NCBI GenBank assembly: GCA_025355995.1
Contig: JANXYQ010000117.1
Location: forward strand, 1 to 49,601
Direction of reading: 5' to 3'
From: Spirochaetaceae bacterium
Lineage (GTDB): Bacteria; Spirochaetota; Spirochaetia; Treponematales; Rectinemataceae
DNA: 49,601 nucleotides
Shown here: piece by piece, positions 1 through 8,566 of the stretch
How positions within the stretch are numbered: the first letter of the stretch is position 1
Layout of the letters: each line of letters starts with the position of its first letter
The notes under the pieces: model-generated
Seen by the model: only the letters and a program-made list of their open reading frames with translations
Database searches by the model: none
Told to the model about the DNA's origin: nothing
Program-made: the position numbers and the translations under genes

Positions 1-1
1 C

Positions 2-374
2 CTTCGACCCGAAGTAGTAGAGGAGCACGCGCGGGCTCTACGAGGTCTTCAACATCCGCAACGACGTAGTGGCCCTCCTCAGGCTAAATCGCCTCTTCAA
101 GATACCGACCAACGAGCAGCGCGAGTACCACTTCGTCGTAATCGTGGGAACCTCGGACAAGCGCGTCGGCCTGATGGTCGACTCGCTGATAGGCGAGGAG
201 GACGTGGTCATCAAGCCGCTTCGCGACCAATTCACGCAATCGCCGGGCATCGCGGGGGCCTCGATCCTGGGAGACGGCTCCGTGTGCCTGATCATAGACG
301 TAAGCCAGCTCCTCGAGCTGGGCCTCAAGCGGGAGCTCGAGGAACGGCGCCGCCTCGAGGCGACGATTCGCTAG
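2..374 (+). CDS. cheA: CheA histidine kinase, C-terminal fragment with apparent frameshift
   Basis: This is the 3' end of a chemotaxis kinase gene cut by the window edge. The readable part is the CheW-like regulatory (P5) domain, which docks CheW and receptors. From base 24 on it reads STRGLYEVFNIRNDVV, then LLRLNRLFKI and, later, VGLMVDSLIGEEDVVIKPL, all typical of CheA P5. Upstream of base 23 the same frame has two TAG codons (15-20). The frame starting at base 2 instead reads LRPEVVE, which joins smoothly to STRG if one G in the GAGG at 20-23 is extra. So there is a +1 shift here, either a real mutation or a base error near a contig end. It lies 18 bp before cheW-cheR-like and belongs to the same operon. 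Family identity is confident; integrity is not. Confidence 0.85.
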
Positions 375-392
375 GGCGGGCAGGAGCAGCAT

Positions 393-1703
393 ATGACGGC
401 GCAAACCGAACGAGAGACAGAGGCCGCGGAGTCCGCCAAGCGGGCCGAGAAGGTCGACTTCAAGATGATAACCTTCTCCCTCGCCGGGAAGGAATACGGC
501 GTCGACATCATGAACGTGAAGGAGATCGCGAAGGCGGGCCGTTTCACCTACGTGCCCAACGCGTCGCCCTTCGTGCGCGGCGTATACAACCTGCGCGGCG
601 AGATAATCTCGGTCATCGACCTGCGCATATTCTTCCACCTCCCCGCGGAACGCAAGGAGGAGGAGGCCCTCGAGAGCCTCATCATCCTCAAGATCGACGA
701 GCACGTCTTCGGCGTGATAGTCGACGCGATCGACAAGGTGGTCGGGATAGCCTCGGTATCCATTCAGCCGCCGCACCCGATTTTCGGGGACATCAACGTA
801 AAGTACATCAAGGGCATCGTCGAGAATGGGGGAAAGCTCTACATAATCCTCGACGTGGAGAAGATTTTCGCCCCCGAGCGCGCCGAGGATGCGCCCAAGG
901 CCGGTCCCTCGGACGCGCGCGGCGCCCCCAGCCCGAGGGAGGCGGAGGCGGCAGTCAACGCAGGCGCGGGCGGGGACATCTCGGCGTCCTTCGTCAAGGA
1001 GACGCTCGCGGCCTTCCGCGGCTTCTACGTCACCGGGATCAACGAGGAATGGTTCGCCGGCCGCTACGCCGAGTGGAAGGCCGTGCGCAAGGACTCCGAC
1101 CTCCAGCTCAAGGAAGCCTCCGAGGCCGACGAGTTCCTCGAGGGCTTCTGGTCCCCGGACACCGGCGCCCTCTGGGATGACGATTACGCTTCCGCCGTCG
1201 AGGCCGCGCTCCCTCCGATCGAGGCGAAGAGCATAAACGTATGGAACCCCGGCTGCGGCAAGGGCTACGAGACCTGGGCCCTCGCCTGCGTCATGCGCAA
1301 GCGGTATCCCGATGCCCGCATCAAGATCTGGGCGAACGACTCCGACCTCCTCGCGATCTCAATGGCGCCCAATATGGTCTTCCCCGAGAGCATCCCCGAG
1401 TATTACCGGCCCTTCACCGCCAAGGGACGGAACGGCCTCGTATTCGCTCAAGCCGTCCGCGACTCGATCTTCTTCGAGTTCCACGACGTCATGAACGCCA
1501 ATACGCTGCCGCCTCTCGATATCATCCTTTGCCGCGACATGCTTTCCTTCGTGGCTCCGATTGACCAAAAGAGGCTTTTAGGCGATTTTTATGACAAGCT
1601 CAAGCCCAACGGCATCGTGCTCTGCGGAGCGAGCGAGCGCCTGGGCGAGGGCTGGTCCCCCGCCGGAACGGGGGCCGTGAAAGCCTTCCGCAGGGATCAA
1701 TGA
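393..1703 (+). CDS. cheW: CheW-CheR-like fusion scaffold protein
   Basis: This 436-residue protein couples receptors to CheA. Residues about 22-162 form a CheW domain (KEYGVDIMNVKEI, then VRGVYNLRGEIISVIDLR). Residues 163-195 are an Ala/Pro/Gly-rich linker. Residues about 196-436 resemble a CheR methyltransferase, with NPGCGKGYETWALA at 285-298 in place of the SAM-binding motif I, IILCRDML at 377-384 and LKPNGIVLCGASERLG at 403-418. A CheW with a C-terminal CheR-like domain is known from Treponema, where it is part of the atypical receptor array. Whether this domain still methylates cannot be told from sequence; the glycine motif is largely kept. ATG at 393 has a GGCAGGAG-type ribosome site. 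It sits between cheA and cheX in one transcription unit. Confidence 0.9.
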   Translation: MTAQTERETEAAESAKRAEKVDFKMITFSLAGKEYGVDIMNVKEIAKAGRFTYVPNASPFVRGVYNLRGEIISVIDLRIFFHLPAERKEEEALESLIILKIDEHVFGVIVDAIDKVVGIASVSIQPPHPIFGDINVKYIKGIVENGGKLYIILDVEKIFAPERAEDAPKAGPSDARGAPSPREAEAAVNAGAGGDISASFVKETLAAFRGFYVTGINEEWFAGRYAEWKAVRKDSDLQLKEASEADEFLEGFWSPDTGALWDDDYASAVEAALPPIEAKSINVWNPGCGKGYETWALACVMRKRYPDARIKIWANDSDLLAISMAPNMVFPESIPEYYRPFTAKGRNGLVFAQAVRDSIFFEFHDVMNANTLPPLDIILCRDMLSFVAPIDQKRLLGDFYDKLKPNGIVLCGASERLGEGWSPAGTGAVKAFRRDQ

Positions 1704-1722
1704 GGCATACGAGGAGAACGAA

Positions 1723-2187
1723 ATGAGAGTCGAATACATCAATCCTTTCGTGGAAGCGGCCTTCAACGTGCTCAGGGAAGTCCTGCAGTCGGACGTGAAG
1801 CGAGGCGAGCTTTACCTCAAGTCGACCTCGATGCCCGTCATGGGAGTCGCGGCGATCGTCGGCCTCGCGGGCGACGTGGAAGGGCGGGTCCTCTTCGATA
1901 TGGACAAGCCGACGGCCCTCAAGATCGCCTCCGCCATGAACAACGAGGAGCTCGCGAGCTTCGACGACCTCGCCAAAGCGACGATCACCGAGCTCGCCAA
2001 TATGATCACCGCCCAGGCGATAACCAAGCTCCACGACCTCGGGTTCCGTTTCGACCTTACGCCCCCGGCCATCTTCACCGGGGACAACATGGAAGTCTCG
2101 AACGCGGACGTCGAGGCCCTCATAGTCCCGATGGAGACGGGCCACGGCAAGATCGAGATAAACGTAGCCGTTCGCGAGCGGGCTTAG
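1723..2187 (+). CDS. cheX: CheX, CheY-phosphate phosphatase
   Basis: CheX removes phosphate from CheY-P and so ends the chemotaxis signal. The protein is 154 residues, the normal size. The catalytic ExxN pair is visible as ELAN (E90, N93) within the helix TITELANMITAQAI. The start follows GAGGAGAACGAA, a good ribosome site 19 bp after the previous stop. In Treponema the operon continues into cheY; here the next features are a tRNA gene and a broken kinase, so CheY must be encoded elsewhere. Confidence 0.92.
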   Translation: MRVEYINPFVEAAFNVLREVLQSDVKRGELYLKSTSMPVMGVAAIVGLAGDVEGRVLFDMDKPTALKIASAMNNEELASFDDLAKATITELANMITAQAITKLHDLGFRFDLTPPAIFTGDNMEVSNADVEALIVPMETGHGKIEINVAVRERA

Positions 2188-2199
2188 CGCGGCCCGACC

Positions 2200-2229
2200 T
2201 TGACACCGAGGGCTCGAGGCTGATATAAG
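2200..2229 (+). promoter_or_regulatory. sigma-70-type promoter of tRNA-Val
   Basis: TTGACA at 2200-2205 and TATAAG at 2224-2229 are separated by 18 bp and end 20 bp before the tRNA. The other two tRNA promoters in this window use the same 18-bp spacing. Confidence 0.7.
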
Positions 2230-2249
2230 GGTCCCTGCTACTTCGGAAC

Positions 2250-2323
2250 GGGTGGTTAGCTCAGTTGGTTAGAGTACTTGGTCGACATCCAAGGGGTCGC
2301 AAGTTCGACTCTTGCACCGCCCA
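2250..2323 (+). tRNA. tRNA-Val (GAC)
   Basis: The 74-nt sequence folds as a cloverleaf. The acceptor GGGTGGT pairs with ACCGCCC with one T-G pair, the D stem is GCTC/GAGT, the anticodon stem is CTTGG/CCAAG and the T stem is GCAAG/CTTGC with TTCGACT. The anticodon loop is TCGACAT, giving anticodon GAC at 2284-2286. Position 33 is therefore C instead of the nearly universal U. The 3' CCA is not encoded. A terminator follows at once. Confidence 0.92.
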
Positions 2324-2330
2324 CTCTTTT

Positions 2331-2367
2331 GCACAGGTCATCCGACGGGATGGCCTGTGCTTTTTTT
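2331..2367 (+). terminator. rho-independent terminator after tRNA-Val
   Basis: The stem is GCACAGGtCATCC paired with GGATGgCCTGTGC around a GACG loop, followed by seven T residues. Confidence 0.9.
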
Positions 2368-2410
2368 ATCGTGGCGCCCAGCCTTAGCCGATCGAGAATC
2401 CGGGGAATAA

Positions 2411-3174
2411 CCAACGATTGCCCTCGGGGATTGGGCCCCATGGGACGAGACCTATTATTTCGTCCAAGGCGTCAATCCCGGATAGGTGGACGACAACCTG
2501 ATGGCGAGCGGGTTCAGGACCCTCGGGCTCAACCTCGTCGCCTTTTATGATGGCTCCGGCCGCGCGGTCTATTCGCGCGCTTTCGACCTCGCCGCCCCAA
2601 AGGTAGTTCCGGCGCCTCCGGACTTCTCCTCCCTCCCCGCCGCGGTCCTCTCCGCCTCGGAGGGGAGATAGACCGGATCGGCGCCACGCACGACCTCGGC
2701 GCGCGAGTCGAAGTGCGGGGCGATGACGAGCTTTCGGCCCTCGCCTAGAAGGAAATGCTGCTCCGGGAGATCCACCACCGCATGAAGGACGGTTACTCGC
2801 GGGACGCGCTCAGGGAGAGCGAGAGCCGGGTCCACTCGATGGCGCTGATCCACGAGCTCTTGTACCTAGGCGCCAAGGATGGGACGCCGGACCTCGCCCG
2901 CGTGGACTTCCGCGAATACTTGAGCCGGCTCTCGTCCTACCTGATGGACGCCTACCGCGTCGAGCAGGGGCGCATCGGGATCGATATCTCGGGGGCCGGT
3001 GTTTTCCTGGACGCCGACGTGGCGATTACCAGCGGGTTCATCGTCAACGAGCTAGTCTCCAATTCGCTCAAGCACGCCTTCCCCGACGGGCGCGGGGGGA
3101 CGATCCTGGTGGAGGTAGGCGCGGCGGAACGGGGCTGCTCCGTGAGCCTCTACTTCCCCCTCAATCGGTCTTGA
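2411..3174 (+). pseudogene. CHASE4-HAMP-HisKA_2 sensor histidine kinase, multiply disrupted
   Basis: Pieces of one membrane sensor kinase are readable in order but cannot be translated as one protein. DWAPWDETYYFVQGVNPG (2429-2482) and VDDNLMASGFRTLGLNLVAF are CHASE4 sequence, split by an in-frame TAG at 2483-2485. Near 2660 the frame changes. IDRIGATHDLGARVEVRGDD is HAMP-like and ends in a TAG just before 2750. The H box LLREIHHRMK then runs straight into YSRDALRESESRVHSMALIHELLY, so about 20 residues of the dimerisation helices are missing. The N box FIVNELVSNSLKHAFPDGRGG is present, but the later G boxes are lost and the frame ends at 3174, overlapping the convergent chemoreceptor gene by 14 bp. 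The N-terminal TM segment is also absent. Such kinases normally signal by phosphotransfer; this copy should not. Confidence 0.85.
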
Positions 3175-5035
3175 AGCAGCCGATCGCCGCGTCCATCTCG
3201 CTTATGGTATCCATGGTGACCTTCGCCATCGCCGAGACCTTCTTCGCGCTCTCGGCGATGCCGCTTGCCCCGACCGCCATCTCCTCCATGCTTTCCTTGA
3301 TATCGGCCGTCGCCTCCCTGAGCCGGCCGATCTCCTCGAGCACCGTCCTGTTCCCGGCGCTCATCTCCTGGGACCCGGTCCTGACCTGAGAGGTGATTTC
3401 GTTCATCGACCGGAGAGCCTCGAGGACCTGCGTCGAGCCTTCTTTCTGCTCCATCATCGCGCTTTGCACCTCCCGGACCAGGGCGTCCGTCTCGCCTATG
3501 CGCTCCGAAACGCGGGAGAAGGACTCTTCCGACTTGTTCGAGGAGGCTACCACTCCTTCGATCGCATTCCGCACCTGGGCGAGCTCGTTGCGGATCGTCT
3601 TCGATTGGCCGGCCGAGGTCTCGGCCAGGCGGCGGATCTCGTCGGCCACGACGGAGAAGCCCATGCCGGCGTCCCCAGCGTGGGCGGCCTCGATCGCGGC
3701 GTTCATCGCGAGCAGGTTCGTCTGCGAGGCTATCGTCGAGATGACCTTGTTCGCCTCCAGCAAGGCTTCCGAGCGCTCCAGGATCTGCTCGATGCGGACC
3801 CTCGATTCGGCCTGCGTCGCTTTTCCCTCCGCCGCCGCGGCGAGCAGCGAGCCGAACTGCTCGGCCATCTTGTCGATCGACGAAGTCACCGATCCGATGT
3901 TGCCGACCATCTCCTCGATCGAGGCCGAGGCTTCCGAGACGCTTCCGGCCTGTTCCGCGATGAGGCTTTCCAGGGATCCTATGTTCGTCGCGATTTCCTC
4001 GACCGCGCTCGACGATTCCGCGACGCTCCCGGACTGGAAGCGGGCCTTCTCGCGGACCCTGACGACGTTCGAGGAGATCTGGGCGACCGCCCCGGCCGTA
4101 TCGTCCGCGGTCTTCCTGAGCTCTTCCCCGAGCCCGCTCAAGCGCCGCTGGGCGGCCTTGAGGCCGACCATGCTCGAGGAAAGCCCGTCGGAGAACGCGT
4201 TCACCATGCCGGAAATCGATCCGAGCTCATCGACCGAGATAATGGATATCCTCCCACGAAGGTCCTTCTCGGCGGAGGAGAGCTGCTCGAGCTGGGCGAT
4301 CACCGAGCGGTAGATGAGTCCGGTGTTTCCCGTCCACATGGTTATGAGCACGACCGTGACCGCGAAATAGAGGATCGAGGCCACTGCCGCCGCGCCCACG
4401 CCGGCCGATCCGAGCGCGCCTCCGCTCTTCTCCGCCGAGGCGACGACCAACTGGACTACCGAGAGCGCGAAGATGAAGGTCATGAGGCTGATGAAAGTCG
4501 GTATTATGAAATTCTTCCGCTGTTGGCGGTTATCCCGGAGGTCCAAGGGAAAGCGCACCAGGCGCTTGGAGAAGAGCGTCTTGCTCCCGAGCCTGTCCGC
4601 CAGGACGAAAACGAAGGCGGCGTCGAGCATCCCGGTCGACAGCATGAAGAGGAACTCCGGGACCCTGGCTCCAGCCCGGGCGGCTATCGCTCCGCCCGCG
4701 AGGAAAAAGAGGGCGGCGAGGTAGGCTAGGATGACCCCGAGGAAATTCAGGAGGGCCCTGAGGGGAACCTCGCCTATGGCCGCTATGGCCGCCCTGTATG
4801 ACGCGTTCTCGCCTTGATGGATGGAGAAATCGTACAGGTAGATCCTGGCGAATCGTCCTGGTATGAGCGAGCTCGCGAGTATGAAAAGCGCGCCAGCGGC
4901 CAGTACCCCGGGGAGGACCTTGGCGGAGGGCATGGAAGGATCCCGGAACGTCGCGAAGGTAAGCGTGACTATCACGGCGAAGGCGAGGCCCGCTAGCGCT
5001 AGGATTACCCTGAAGGTGACGGCTCGTCGATGCAT
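3161..5035 (-). CDS. methyl-accepting chemotaxis protein with multi-TM N-terminus
   Basis: This 624-residue receptor has the signature signalling tip [20 protein letters not shown] followed by [20 protein letters not shown], the CheA/CheW binding site as seen in Treponema receptors. Long methylation-type helices flank it. The N-terminal 260 residues hold about six hydrophobic segments (near 9-29, 40-60, 95-118, 128-145, 175-200 and 213-240). There is no periplasmic loop big enough for a ligand domain. A HAMP-like stretch links them to the coiled coil. It may therefore sense a membrane or cytoplasmic cue; this is inference. It is encoded alone, convergent with the broken kinase. Confidence 0.9.
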   Translation of the reverse strand: MHRRAVTFRVILALAGLAFAVIVTLTFATFRDPSMPSAKVLPGVLAAGALFILASSLIPGRFARIYLYDFSIHQGENASYRAAIAAIGEVPLRALLNFLGVILAYLAALFFLAGGAIAARAGARVPEFLFMLSTGMLDAAFVFVLADRLGSKTLFSKRLVRFPLDLRDNRQQRKNFIIPTFISLMTFIFALSVVQLVVASAEKSGGALGSAGVGAAAVASILYFAVTVVLITMWTGNTGLIYRSVIAQLEQLSSAEKDLRGRISIISVDELGSISGMVNAFSDGLSSSMVGLKAAQRRLSGLGEELRKTADDTAGAVAQISSNVVRVREKARFQSGSVAESSSAVEEIATNIGSLESLIAEQAGSVSEASASIEEMVGNIGSVTSSIDKMAEQFGSLLAAAAEGKATQAESRVRIEQILERSEALLEANKVISTIASQTNLLAMNAAIEAAHAGDAGMGFSVVADEIRRLAETSAGQSKTIRNELAQVRNAIEGVVASSNKSEESFSRVSERIGETDALVREVQSAMMEQKEGSTQVLEALRSMNEITSQVRTGSQEMSAGNRTVLEEIGRLREATADIKESMEEMAVGASGIAESAKKVSAMAKVTMDTISEMDAAIGCFKTD

Positions 5036-5083
5036 GGCGTTCTCCGATGTAAAATTATTATGGTCATATTCTAGCGGATGTAC

Positions 5084-7351
5084 CTATACGACCGCGAGCC
5101 CCGAATCGCGCAATTCCCGGATCGATTCGGGGCCGAGGGAACAAAGACCCGAGAGCTCGGCCGAGAGCTCCGCGAAGGGCCGGCCCTCGATACCGCGCGC
5201 CAGGGCGCCGATAATCCCGGCCGCGGCCGCCGCCGCCGAGGCGCCGAGGACGAGTTCCCGAGCCCCCCCCCGATAGGTCCAGGCCAGGCGAGCGGTATCG
5301 CCCTCGACGGGCCGCACGAGGGGCCTCCCGGCGATCCAATGGGCCCTTCCGTCTACGAGGGGACGGAGGGCATCGAGCTCTCCCTCCGCGCGCGCGACGA
5401 GGCTCTCGATGAGATCCTCCCCGACGGCGGCGCGGCGGGCCCTTCGAAGCCCGGCCTCCTCGAGCAGGCGCGCCGCGGGCCGGTCGAGAGCCTCCCCGGA
5501 CATCCATGCCTCGAGCGCCGAGGCTAACGGGCCGTCGAATTCGTCGAAGGCCCCGCTTCCGGCGAAGTCCAGGTCGTTGTTCGCGAAGTCCCAGGTTCCA
5601 TCTATGGGCTCGAGCCCCCGCTTCCTCCCCTCGGCCCAATCGCCCAGCATCGTCGAGTGGCGCGTCAGGACGAAGCGATGCCAGAAGGCCGAGTCGATCA
5701 GGCCCGACGCGAAGAGCTGGCGGCAGACTTCGGCCGAATCGACGATGTCCTCGCGGGATTGCCCGGGGAAACCATAGATGAGGTAGGCATGGACGAGCAG
5801 CCCGCCCCGCTTCATCGCGACGAGGGTCCGGACTAGACCCGCGAGGTCGAAGCCCTTGTCCGTCATCTCGAGGCCGCCCTCGGTCGCGATCTCGATGCCG
5901 CCCGAGACCGCGACGAGGCCTGCGGAGGCGAGGTATTCGCACCTGTCCTCGGTCCATGAGGAATCGAAGCGGACGTTGCCCCAGAAATGGAAGGGCACGG
6001 CACCGGCCGCTGCCCGCGCCCCGTTCTCCCGCGCGAACGAGAGGAGGCCCGACATGGGCATGGCCTCGTCGACGAAGTGGATGCCGTAGAGGCCCGTGCG
6101 CGCGGAGGCGGCGTCGGCCGCCCGCATGATAGCCCGGACGTCGGAGGGCACGAAAAGCGAGACGTACTCGAGGCTGGTGTCGCAGAAGGAGCACCTGCGC
6201 CAATAGCAGCCGCGCGCCAGGCCGTACTTGAGCCAGGGCGAGTCGGACCATAGCCGATGCATCGGGTTATCGGAATCGACCGCCTGGATATAGCGGCCGA
6301 AATCCGCGCTCGAGTAATCGGGGGCGATTTCCGCTAGGGCCCGCAGCTCGGCCCCCGCGAGCCGCTCCCTCTCGTCGCAGGGCGTTATTCGCCGCAGTCC
6401 CGGCTCCGACGCGGCCTCGTCCCCATCCTCGAATCCCGCCGCGACGAGGCCACCGCTCGGGTCCCTGTACATCGTCTTGAATAGCCGCCCGAGAGGCGCC
6501 CCCGCCTCGACCTCCAGTATAGAGTCCAGCGAGCCGTAGCCTCCGTCGAAGCAGAGGTAGTCGCAGAAATCGAAGATGCCGCCGTCGCGCAGCCCTCTCA
6601 GCTCGGTAGTGATATAGCCTCCTCCCAGCAGGATTCGCAGCCCGGGGCCGAAGGCTTCGCGGGCGGAGCGCGCGCAGGCTAGCGCCCCGAGCAGGCAGCC
6701 CGGGAAGGGCACCGTGACGAGGAGGAGGTCCGGGGCGGCGCCCGCGCGACCCCACTCGGCGGCGAGCAGGGGGAGGTACGCGGCTTGGAGGAGGGGCGAC
6801 GAGTCGAGGGCGGATCGCAGCGCCGAGAAACGCGGCGCGCTGGCTGCGACGCGCTCGCCGTATCGCACCGTTCCGAATGAGGGATCGAGGGCGTAGGCGA
6901 TGAGGTCGCCCAGGTCCTCGAGGATGGCCGTCGCGAGGCCGCGCGCCTCGTGGGAGGCTATCCTTCCGCCTCGAGCCTCGAGGAAGGCCTCCGCGCGGGC
7001 TCCCCGGGGCAGCTCGACGGCCTGGGCCAGCCTATGGGCGAAGGCGGGGTCTCCGCCCGAGAGGAACCCGGTGAGGTCGTCGATCCACTCGAGGTACAGG
7101 GCCTCGTACGAGATATAGCGCTCGAGCTGCCCGCCCGTCGCGGTGTCGGGGGCTTCGCCGAGCTTGCTCCTCGCAGCCTCGAAGGCGGGCCCGATCCCGC
7201 CTCGCGAAAAGATCGCGCGGTATAGCTCTATGGAATGGTCCAGGGCGAGCGCCTCGTGGTCCCGCGCCCGAAGGAAGGCCTCAAGGAAATGGACGGCCGG
7301 GTAGGGCGAGTTGAGCTGGGCGAACGGCGGCTGTACGAGAAGGGCCTTCAT
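5084..7351 (-). CDS. B12-binding-domain radical SAM protein
   Basis: This 755-residue protein opens with MKALLVQPPFAQLNSPYP, the usual start of cobalamin-binding radical SAM proteins. A Rossmann-like B12-binding region spans roughly residues 190-290, ending LRILLGGGYITTEL. The radical SAM cluster motif lies near residue 380 as ARGCYWRRCSFCDTS, a C-x4-C-x2-C spacing. VHAYLIYGFPGQSREDIVDS near 515-535 is the conserved later strand of the fold. Substrate and product cannot be read from the sequence. The last 150 residues are Ala/Arg-rich and less conserved in look. The gene lies alone, leftward, 100 bp from the DOMON gene; a terminator (7388-7429) separates them. Confidence 0.85.
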   Translation of the reverse strand: MKALLVQPPFAQLNSPYPAVHFLEAFLRARDHEALALDHSIELYRAIFSRGGIGPAFEAARSKLGEAPDTATGGQLERYISYEALYLEWIDDLTGFLSGGDPAFAHRLAQAVELPRGARAEAFLEARGGRIASHEARGLATAILEDLGDLIAYALDPSFGTVRYGERVAASAPRFSALRSALDSSPLLQAAYLPLLAAEWGRAGAAPDLLLVTVPFPGCLLGALACARSAREAFGPGLRILLGGGYITTELRGLRDGGIFDFCDYLCFDGGYGSLDSILEVEAGAPLGRLFKTMYRDPSGGLVAAGFEDGDEAASEPGLRRITPCDERERLAGAELRALAEIAPDYSSADFGRYIQAVDSDNPMHRLWSDSPWLKYGLARGCYWRRCSFCDTSLEYVSLFVPSDVRAIMRAADAASARTGLYGIHFVDEAMPMSGLLSFARENGARAAAGAVPFHFWGNVRFDSSWTEDRCEYLASAGLVAVSGGIEIATEGGLEMTDKGFDLAGLVRTLVAMKRGGLLVHAYLIYGFPGQSREDIVDSAEVCRQLFASGLIDSAFWHRFVLTRHSTMLGDWAEGRKRGLEPIDGTWDFANNDLDFAGSGAFDEFDGPLASALEAWMSGEALDRPAARLLEEAGLRRARRAAVGEDLIESLVARAEGELDALRPLVDGRAHWIAGRPLVRPVEGDTARLAWTYRGGARELVLGASAAAAAAGIIGALARGIEGRPFAELSAELSGLCSLGPESIRELRDSGLAVV

Positions 7352-7387
7352 GCCACTAGTATAGCTTTACTCCGGGATTATGCCCGG

Positions 7388-7429
7388 CAAAAAAGAAGCG
7401 GCGACAGCCCCCGAGGGATCCGTCGCCGC
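7388..7429 (-). terminator. terminator after the hgcAB-DOMON cluster
   Basis: On the minus strand GCGGCGAC (7429-7422) pairs with GTCGCCGC (7405-7398). A T-rich run (TTCTTTTTT, 7397-7389) follows. It lies just past the stop of the second DOMON gene. Confidence 0.75.
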
Positions 7430-7454
7430 GGCTTCGATTATCGAGCCGATTCCG

Positions 7455-7982
7455 CTACTTCACCGCGAGGCTTAGCGATCCTCGCGCGGCGTGCTTGGAA
7501 CTGAATGAAGGGCTCTTCGAGTACGCGAAGATCGCGTTGACCTGGCCCTTCCATACGGCCTTGCTGGACGGGAGGCTCAACTCCAGCACGGTGGAGGAGC
7601 CCGTCGTTTTTACGAACCAATTCTTTACGACGAGTTCCTTGGCGTCAGCGTAAAAATGCCCGACGCCCGCTTTCTCGATGAAGGCGGGTTTCCCGTCCTG
7701 CACAGCGCCGAGGAAGAGGCGGGATCCGTTCATCACGAGGCCACCCACGCCCGCGGCGACCCAGCCGGCCGTCGGCGCCTCGACGGCGATGTAGAGCATG
7801 TCGTCGTTCCCGAGCGTCGCGAATACCTTGATGTCCGAAACGGTACCCGAATACTGATATTCCGAGGCGCCGATCGCGCCGTCTAGCTTCGGAATGGAAG
7901 CGCTCTTGGTCAAGGTCCCCTGGGAGAAGGCTCCTCCCGAGAAGACAAGGGCTATCAGCGCAAGAACCGCGAATTTCTTCAT
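7455..7982 (-). CDS. secreted DOMON-like protein, second of a tandem pair
   Basis: This 175-residue protein has a signal peptide (MKKFAVLALIALVFSGGAFS) and one DOMON-like beta domain, recognised by ASIPKLDGAIGASEYQYS, then TAGWVAAGVGG, VMNGSRLFL and GVGHFYADA. DOMON domains bind haem b or sugars. The conserved Met of VMNG and His of GVGH, present in both copies here, could be axial haem ligands; this is inference. Its neighbour at 8028-8558 is a clear paralogue across the whole length. Both lie downstream of hgcB on the same strand and a terminator follows, so the copy belongs to that cluster by position. ATG follows a GAAAGGAG ribosome site. Confidence 0.75.
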   Translation of the reverse strand: MKKFAVLALIALVFSGGAFSQGTLTKSASIPKLDGAIGASEYQYSGTVSDIKVFATLGNDDMLYIAVEAPTAGWVAAGVGGLVMNGSRLFLGAVQDGKPAFIEKAGVGHFYADAKELVVKNWFVKTTGSSTVLELSLPSSKAVWKGQVNAIFAYSKSPSFSSKHAARGSLSLAVK

Positions 7983-8027
7983 TTGTGGGCTCCTTTCAAT
8001 AAAGAATAAGCACAGCGGTTTGGCGAA

Positions 8028-8558
8028 TCAACCCTGAACGGCTATGCTCATCGAGCCCCTGGCCTTGTGGCGCATCGTGAAGGCCGTCGTGTCCGAGTAG
8101 GCGTACAGTAGGTCGAAGCTTCCGTTCGCGACGATGGCGCTCGCGGGAAGGACGAGCTCGAGGGTCGTCGCGCCGCCGGCCTGCTTGACCGCCCATTTCT
8201 TGACTACCGAGTCCGCCGCGTCCACGTGGGAATGGCCGATGCCCTTCTGCTCAGTGAATACCGGCTTGGACCCGTCGTCGAAGGCCAGGAAGAGCCTCGA
8301 GCCGTTCATGACGCGGCCTCCCACGCCCAGGGCGACCCAGCCGGCCGTCTTCGCCTGGATCGAAAGGTATACCAAACCGTCGGACCCGAGGGTCGCGCCG
8401 ATCGTCATCCCCGAGACCGTGGTGCTATACTGGTATTCGCTCGCCCCGAGTAGTCCGTCGGGTACGGGGAGCGACGCGCTGGCGGCGAGAGAGGCCTGTG
8501 CCTGCAAAGAAGTGGCGAGGGCTACTACTGCCATGATGGCGATCAAATTTCGTTTCAT
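8028..8558 (-). CDS. secreted DOMON-like protein, first of a tandem pair
   Basis: This 176-residue protein begins with a signal peptide (MKRNLIAIMAVVALATSLQAQA). It carries one DOMON-like domain matching its downstream paralogue: LPVPDGLLGASEYQYS, TAGWVALGVGG, VMNGSRLFL, GIGHSHVDA and HKARGSMSIAV. The strongest conservation covers the possible ligand residues Met and His. It starts 81 bp after hgcB. Its Shine-Dalgarno (AAGGAGT) lies in a perfect 8-bp inverted repeat described separately. An extracytoplasmic haem or ligand carrier is likely; a link to mercury is only suggested by position. Confidence 0.75.
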   Translation of the reverse strand: MKRNLIAIMAVVALATSLQAQASLAASASLPVPDGLLGASEYQYSTTVSGMTIGATLGSDGLVYLSIQAKTAGWVALGVGGRVMNGSRLFLAFDDGSKPVFTEQKGIGHSHVDAADSVVKKWAVKQAGGATTLELVLPASAIVANGSFDLLYAYSDTTAFTMRHKARGSMSIAVQG

Positions 8559-8566
8559 TCAAGACT

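Noticed and set aside
84-776. Long open frame on the minus strand across cheA and cheW-cheR-like
   Set aside because: It is antisense to well-supported chemotaxis genes, has no ribosome site or family features, and reflects the GC-rich third codon positions.
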